Below, in pieces: positions 58,162 to 64,000 of a stretch of 64,000 bases of DNA. Position 1 is the stretch's first letter. Each line of letters starts with the position of its first letter. Both the position numbers and the translations under genes were made by a program. This DNA comes from Zarea fungicola (lineage: Eukaryota > Ascomycota > Sordariomycetes > Hypocreales > Cordycipitaceae), in NCBI GenBank assembly GCA_900169235.1, contig FWCC01000198.1, positions 1 through 64,000 of the forward strand, written 5' to 3'. The notes under the pieces are model-generated. The model saw nothing but the letters and a program-made list of their open reading frames with translations, was not told where the DNA came from and searched no databases.

Positions 58162-58427
58162 CTGGAAACCTCGCCGCCGACAATAGCATCGTGGATCATG
58201 TTACGGAAGCGAGCAAGAGCCTCCTAGAGACGATGTGTTAGTGGCAGGCATCCAAGAAAGAACTGGAAAATGCAAGCGAGACGTACAGGCATAGCCGCAG
58301 GCGTCTCCGAGGGAGTAGCGGAGGCTGTGGAGTTGAGGCTCGAGGCAATGCTCTCGACATTGAGATGGGCATTGGCCGACTGGGCAGCAATCGCCAGGGC
58401 GAGGATGTGAAGGTTCTTGAACTGCAT
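56556..58427 (-). CDS. Secreted Ala/Thr/Ser-rich protein with KR sites and internal ARM repeats
   Basis: Two exons (58427-58287 and 58223-56556) encode 602 aa. Residues 1-20 are a signal peptide (ILALAIAAQSANA). After LNVESIASSLN and EALARFRNMIHDAI the protein is low complexity, with a Thr run, many Ala/Ser/Pro blocks and no cysteine that I see. Four Lys-Arg pairs (about residues 123, 180, 207 and 250) are potential Kex2 sites. The C-terminal half carries degenerate repeats: GK(T/I)VNARMMHNG(T/S)L occurs twice, 71 residues apart, each after a KAAAS..GAP segment. SARMAQYDP and AARMAQMNA look like weaker copies. It could be a wall protein or a precursor processed into peptides. No family was recognised, and I give no function. 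Confidence 0.8.
58134..58162. repeat. GTA/TAC trinucleotide repeat coding a Thr run
   Basis: (GTA)n on the plus strand, read as ACT codons on the minus strand. It makes most of the ten-Thr run near the N-terminus of the secreted Ala-rich protein. Confidence 0.9.
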
Positions 58428-61400
58428 GTTTGCGAATGTAAAGTTGTGATGAAAAGTTGGCTGAAAAGGTTAGTCTGCTCGCTACTGCTCTTTGCTGAAG
58501 CTGATGAGATGATTTCAAAAAGAAAAAATCTCCATGGCAGGAATAAAGAGGAACTTATATACATTTTCTGCTTCATATCATTTGCATTTGCGGCCGATAT
58601 TCTTTAGCTATGCGCCTCTTCCTCCGTCTCATTCCCATTGCTCTCCATAGAAAACGCTATAATCTGATACAAGATCCATTGACAGATCCTTTCCAATTTC
58701 GAAACCGCAGACATGGGGATTCTTCGACGTCCTCCCGTGTCGATGATGCTGATCGCATTCCAGGAACTTGGAAAGCCATATCCACTCACTTGCTGCCGTA
58801 CTCTGGCGCTCCGTATACCCGGGTGGCCTTTACTGTACGCTGTGACTGATTTCCAGAAAAACTGTCAAGGTCTCGCAATTGTGGACAGGGTCTCCACCAA
58901 GGAAAGCTTCGTTGGAGGCTCTAATCACCATTTACCTTTACCACACAGTGGATTTCTGCTGGATGCTGGATTGCGGGAATGAAGGATGCGGTGATCGTCG
59001 GTGGCCACTCCTAATGGGGTGTTGCCCGCGATGTGGAAAGTTTGGATGAAGGGGCACAGCATAATGCTCAGGAGTCAATTAAGTGGATGGGCTGATATTG
59101 TGCCATTGAGTGCGGAATCCATGCTCGACGTTCGGATGCGCGGCTCAAGCGGTCTGTGCCTGTACTGCAGCGACAAGAGATCTGCAGATGGCGGCAGCTA
59201 AAAGTCTTGGATGAACATGCCACGGTGCTGGTCGGGCAGGCCATATCATGTCTCTGCATAATTCCGGTCTGGTGTACATGGCAATCTGTCTCGCTGACGT
59301 GGAAACTTGGAATTGAGGTTAATGTGCCTCTTTAGGAAATCTCTGTCATTCCAAAAACTGCCAAAGAATTGAGTAAAGGAGACCAAGACATGAAACCCGC
59401 CAATTGGCTCTGTCATTTCTTACTGGTGGGCGAGTGGAATGAGAGATTGAGACATTCTTAACGAAATGGTGGGCCACATTCTTGGCCAAGATGAATGATA
59501 TGGAGTGATAGGAAATAAGAGCATACACACGAAACATGGATGAGTGCTGCACCATGTGCCTGCAGCTCGAAACAGTAGAGCTTTCATCTCAGTGAATCTT
59601 GAGTTACTGACGACAACCTGAGTGAGGCGCTGAGACGGAGAGTTTGACCATGTTTCAACGTGATATGCACGTTGATTTTGTGTTATCTGCACTTGAGACA
59701 TTACGTCATTTGAGTTGCAATTTCAACATGCGTAATTCGTCTAAATTCAAAATCAGGCTGTTCTTACTTTTGGAGCATAATATCCTATCAAGCAAGCCTG
59801 TTCCATGAAGCATAGATCTATGCCGATCTTCTGGGATTGCTTGAGTTCAAGCTAATTTCCAAATCGGGCAAGACGAGGAATTAAGCTGGTGGTCAGTGCC
59901 AGCGGGCTGAAGGGAACTGCCATCACCAACCACTCCCAGAAACGGTACAAACTCCCTTCATAGCTTCACCATCTCCACCGACAGCACTGTATACCTGCTC
60001 CTGGAAATGATATGCATGCAGGACCCGGATACTCAGTAGCTTGAAAGAATGAAAGTTGAGCACGTCTTTTCCACGCTGAGACGCACAATTTTTCTGCAAA
60101 ACTGGGCTTGCAACCAGTATGCAAGTGAGCTGGGGAGCTGGGAGCTGGTAGGTTCGGCTCCCTCGCTTCCCCTTGCGCAAGTCTCAGCGGTTTCCGAGCG
60201 TGTGGTTGCATTGCCACCAAAAACGACTCTTGCTTGGCAACATTGCGCAGACTAATGCAGGCTAATGCAGGCCAATTCACCACATGGCTCAAACTTGACT
60301 GCGGCAACCGCACTGTCCATGACGTTTACAGGTTTTGGATGATCCAACCTTATCCTGCCAAGGCGCGCCGTCGAGTGTCTAGAGTACGGTTCATAGTACC
60401 TGGCGTAGGCTCCTTCGAGCTGTAGCGCCCAAACGAGTTTGCCACCAATACGCGGCCCGCAAGACTTTGGAACGTTATTTTCATTGCTGTTAATTACGTC
60501 CCTTAAAGATGCAAGCGTGAAGCTAGCTCGGAGAATTTTCAAAGTGTATACTAGGGCGGCTCTTGATTGCCGGAACCGCAAATATGAGGATGGAAAGGCG
60601 CGCTGGAACTGATTGACATGTCATCGTTCGAGTCAATGATGCTGGTCTGTACGAAAGCAATGCCAAAGATATTTTCTAAAAAAGTCTACTGAAACGTGCC
60701 AAAAGTGTGACTGGGTTTTTGCGATGAATCAGTAAAATGTCAGTCGATGTTGGAGGCGCCCTGCAAGCCCGTTTCTTAATGCTCTTTACCCTATACAAGT
60801 CGTAGCATTATTCGCTGGTGAGCATTTGGTGTTTCTATCGTGTTCTCAGTATCCATTAGGCTTAAGCAGAATGTTGTGAAGATTTTGATTCAATTTTGAA
60901 CTGATACGGCCGTCGAGGCAACCTGTCATTTCTGCAAACGTGCACGTATCGTGCATCCTGGTCCAACAACCAACGACCGAGAAAGAAATTTGCAGCTTGC
61001 GAGCACGGGTTACAGAAATTACCAACAGTAGTGATGTCGTCTGAGTTGCGGTTATGAAATAGCTATTCTGTGCTTCAACCGCAATGACCTCTTTATTTAT
61101 TTTGGTTTTCTCTGCTTTTTATTTGTTATTTTATAATGCAGCCTAACGCCTCTTGTAGATCTCTGTTGGTTCTCTCAACTTTTGGTTACAACGAGTTGCA
61201 TTGGTACTTGGCATTTACCAGCGTGGCTGTCATCTGTCAGTTGTAATTCTACCAATATAAATTCAATGGTAGCAAGTTTGTGCTTGCGACCTGTTTGGCT
61301 CATGACGAATACAAGATTTATTCCGAGTAAGACTGCCGCCCAAATTGAGCGACGCTACCCCTCCCGCTAACAATCTTACGCAACCATTCCGCTGTCGCGT

Positions 61401-61457
61401 CATCCTCAGAAGCCATCACTCGACCAAATCCGTAACAAGACCTGGCACATAAAAACC
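58428..61457. other. Gene-poor intergenic region, 3.0 kb
   Basis: Only short ORFs in all frames, none with family resemblance or splice support. It contains the promoters of the secreted Ala-rich protein (left) and the DUF952 gene (right). Nothing else was seen. Confidence 0.5.
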
Positions 61458-61877
61458 ATGAGCTCCAAAGAACCGGAATATCTTTACAAGATCACGCCCG
61501 ACGCGCCGCCCGAGCCCTTCCCCGCGGAGTCGCCGCTGTCTTCTCTCGACGCCAAGGACGGGTTCGTGCATCTCAGCACCGCAGCTCAGGTTCATACCCC
61601 TCCGATAACATTGCCTACTACAGGAAACGGGGTTATTTACTAATAAATTTTCGTACAGGTACCCAAAACGGCAGATCTTTTCTTCACAGAGAGCACGGAG
61701 CTCTGGGTTATCAAGTTGAGACGGAGTACGTTGAATGGTTCCGTCACATTTGACGGTGGCTGCGCGCATTTTTACGGCAACTTTGGCGCCGCCAATCTGC
61801 ATTCCACCGAGCGATTTCAGTGCGGTCAAGGACAAACGTGGGCAGAGAGCATGGGCGGTTCATCCTGCTTTGCATAA
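61458..61877 (+). CDS. DUF952 domain protein
   Basis: Exons 61458-61589 and 61659-61877 encode 116 aa, the normal size for DUF952. The family pattern is visible: YLYKI near the start, DGFVHLSTAAQV across the splice site, KTADLFF, LWVIKL, and HFYGNF in place of the common HLYG. The intron has an unusual donor (GTTCAT), a good branch (ACTAAT) and acceptor ACAG. If it were retained, translation would stop after 61 codons. DUF952 proteins have no settled function. They share a fold with ADP-ribosyl-handling proteins in some classifications, but I do not claim such activity. Confidence 0.85.
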
Positions 61878-62286
61878 AGAGGCGGCTGCATAGCCGCAAG
61901 AACACCACTTCGCGGAATTGTTGGCACCAGCAAATGGTTGCGTAATGACCTCCGCCAGTATGAGGAGTAGCATCCTTCAGCTCCCTGGCGAGATCGACAT
62001 AACTACGGAGTGCTAGGGACAAAAATGTCCCGATAAGTAAGCCTGAAACATTTAAAAATGCAAAGCAGTCTTTTTGCGCCACTATTGGCGAGTGGCATAC
62101 CTGCAGATTTATTCAAAATTACAATACCTCACTGTCTAGCCTCTCCTCGTGGTGCTGCATCTGATGTTGCTGTATTTGCAGTGTAGCAAGTGTCGCTGTA
62201 AGCGATTGCCACTTTTCAATTTGTAATACCCTGAAACTGCCTCAGCGAAATAGGGCATACCCTTTCTTATATAGAATAAACCATGT
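61878..62286. other. Intergenic region between convergent genes
   Basis: 3-prime flanks of the DUF952 and 2EXR genes. No gene was recognised. Confidence 0.6.
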
Positions 62287-63382
62287 TTAATAATCAGAAT
62301 CAGAGTCATCCTATCATGAAGAGTTAGTAAATAATATAAAATAAACAGGACTGGGGTCGCCTGCATACCCTTGGTGTCTGAAACTCGAACCCTGCGTCTT
62401 GCACTCTCTTGATTTCAGGGTTGGGTCGCTCAGCTGGCGCTATTTCCACTATAGAAGACATCTCCATCTTCTCCCTCGGGTACATCCTGCTAGCACAGGC
62501 CTCGCCCCAGGTTCCATCACGTTGATACTCTACAAACGTCCCTGCAGTAACATTAATGGTGTCCATGGGCGCTAGAAGCCCCCCTGATCGTATGTCGTTG
62601 ACCGTCTCTTCTATAATCTTTCTTAGGTTTTGCGGAGGATTGGATCTTATGTTATCGGTCGCTACCAGAACCTTGTCCCAGTCATGTTCTGCGATGGCTG
62701 CAAGACGACATCGCCTTGTGGGCGGCACAAAGATGGCATGTACATCCTCGGGGTCCATTTCTGTAATGTTTCGGGTAGTCGCAACAACATAACAGAGTCC
62801 CAAGGTCAACTGCCGTGGGGTTCTGTAAGATTTTGATAACCTTGATAACTTTGAGAAAAATTCCTCAATCTTGCGACTGAACTGAGGCACGAAGCCAGCA
62901 GGAAGGGCAAACCGCCGTGCTAGACGCAAAGCCCCCAAGAAAGCTGTAAATTGTCCCCAAATCTCTGGGTTATTCATATTCTCAATGGTTTCAAATATTG
63001 TGCATTCCGGCCATAAAAACATGTCCATGAACCAGATGCCCTCGTGACTCAAATAGAGGATATCAAGTTCAGGCCGGAAGCAGCGAAACGGTGCTGGGCA
63101 GCCGGCTTCCTCAGACATGCGAAACCGCACTCCGCTTCGCCGAGAGTCCTGAATGGCGCTGCGGGCTTCGCGACAGACGTGCATGGCGACTGGGAACGCC
63201 ACATCGACGGTCAGCGGCTGGCATGGAAGCTCGTAGAGCGGATCTCCCCCTGTATGAGCCGTATTCGGGACGTTGAAAGGCCAAGGGAGGCAAACTTCTG
63301 TCTCGTCGTCGGGAACAGAGTGGAGCCATATCTTGAGGCGAACCTCGACAGGCAGTTTGGAGAATCCAGAAAGCTGGACCAT
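62287..63382 (-). CDS. 2EXR domain protein of unknown function
   Basis: Exons 63382-62369 and 62310-62287 give 345 aa. The N-terminus FSKLPVEVRLKIWLHSVPDD and the following CREAR segment (VAMHVCREARSAI) are the 2EXR/F-box-like signature of a large Pezizomycotina-expanded family. After it come DILYLSHEGIWF and a helical region that I cannot name. The last exon has only 24 nt and adds DDSDSDY and a stop. The intron before it has an excellent branch (TACTAAC). Reading through it would instead give a short hydrophobic end. The 2EXR domain is thought to be related to F-boxes, but no partner is known. Confidence 0.85.
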
Positions 63383-63780
63383 TGTGAACGCCCAACACGT
63401 AGATCTCGTATGCTAGGATCAAGTGCAGCTGGTGTTTTGATTTTGATGTGATAGTCGTCCTTGGTGGCCCCCGCAAATCTGAGTGGAGGGGACAGCGGCC
63501 TTTATGTAGTTTTGCAGACCAGTACCAAAATTTATGATGATTACGGGCGATATTACGTAATTAATAATAATATGATTTTTTTCTCAAAAGGGGAGACTAG
63601 GAATTGGTATAATAGACGTTTGCTGGTGCGCTCGAGAAAGAGGTTGTGCGTTAGGTTGAAGCTCCGAGCACTGTTCTCAGCCGAGATGTACACAGGCGCC
63701 TTGATTCTACATTTGTAGGGTAGATAAATTATGAAACTAGAGTATACGATGGTATAGCCATTTAAGAGCTGCGCCGTACT
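63383..63780. other. Intergenic region
   Basis: Promoter of the 2EXR gene and 3-prime flank of the partial gene. AT-rich in the middle (about 63535-63590). No gene was recognised. Confidence 0.55.
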
Positions 63781-64000
63781 TTATTGGTACAGCCGTTCTA
63801 CCTCACGGAATGTCTCTCCCTCAACACCACTCATAACGGGCTCATAGTTCAGGCTGCCGACCAGCAGCGTGTTTTCCCACGGCAGCTGTATGGCTGCTAC
63901 ATCTCTCTTTACAGGGCAACTTGAGCCTGACTTGCGGCCCTTGATACGGTCAATCTTGTCCAAGGTAGTCTTTGCTTTCTCTCCGATGGACTCTACCTGG
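63781..64000 (-). CDS. 3-prime end of a gene that continues beyond the window
   Basis: The minus-strand frame is open from the window edge to a TAA at 63783-63781 and gives 72 residues. It begins QVESIGEKAKTTLDKIDR and ends EGETFREVERLYQ. The visible part is charged and partly helical, without motifs that I recognise. It could be a last exon or the end of an uninterrupted frame. Confidence 0.5.
   Translation of the reverse strand, partial: QVESIGEKAKTTLDKIDRIKGRKSGSSCPVKRDVAAIQLPWENTLLVGSLNYEPVMSGVEGETFREVERLYQ

Overview
The window is filamentous-ascomycete (Pezizomycotina) nuclear DNA, most likely Sordariomycetes and probably Hypocreales. Nearly all genes are split by short introns of about 45-80 nt with GTANGT-type donors, CTAAC/CTGAC branch points and NAG acceptors. 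Several families are fungal: Zn2Cys6 regulators, NACHT-ankyrin NLRs, GH71 mutanases and 2EXR proteins. I rebuilt exon-intron structures by hand; every model below keeps one open frame across its junctions unless stated. Taxonomy is inferred from gene content only.

Layout. 1-4.1 kb: a membrane-anchored beta-propeller lectin-like gene and the mitochondrial Fe-S scaffold ISU1. 4.7-13.5 kb: four consecutive minus-strand genes (amino-acid/choline permease, Zn2Cys6 regulator, D-amino-acid oxidase, fold-type-IV transaminase closely resembling fungal (R)-selective amine transaminases). Together they look like a D-amino-acid/chiral-amine use cluster. 14-16 kb: a secreted protein with a Ser/Ala/Cys repeat stalk between two Cys-rich ends. 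17.7-21.7 kb: a hydrolase-NACHT-ankyrin NLR. 21.9-29.6 kb: a TDP2-like phosphodiesterase, a small CBM14-like secreted protein and a full-length ABCC transporter. 30.9-39.5 kb: a dense housekeeping block (UBP14, MAD2, DBP3, RFT1). 39.5-45.9 kb: mostly gene-poor, with a Pol III, tRNA-like locus near 40.6-40.8 kb and a sulfotransferase-like gene. 46-50.3 kb: a GH71 alpha-1,3-glucanase and a Rieske-AIF oxidoreductase. 52.8-58.4 kb: a coiled-coil protein and a secreted Ala/Thr-rich protein with KR sites and internal repeats. 61.4-64 kb: a DUF952 protein, a 2EXR protein and the 3-prime end of a gene running off the window.

The strongest leads are the permease/regulator/DAAO/transaminase cluster, the secreted repeat protein whose repeat lengths almost all fall on a four-residue ladder (15, 19, 23, 27), the split tRNA-like Pol III locus, and the CBM14-like candidate effector. 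No CRISPR array, intact transposon or viral sequence was recognised.
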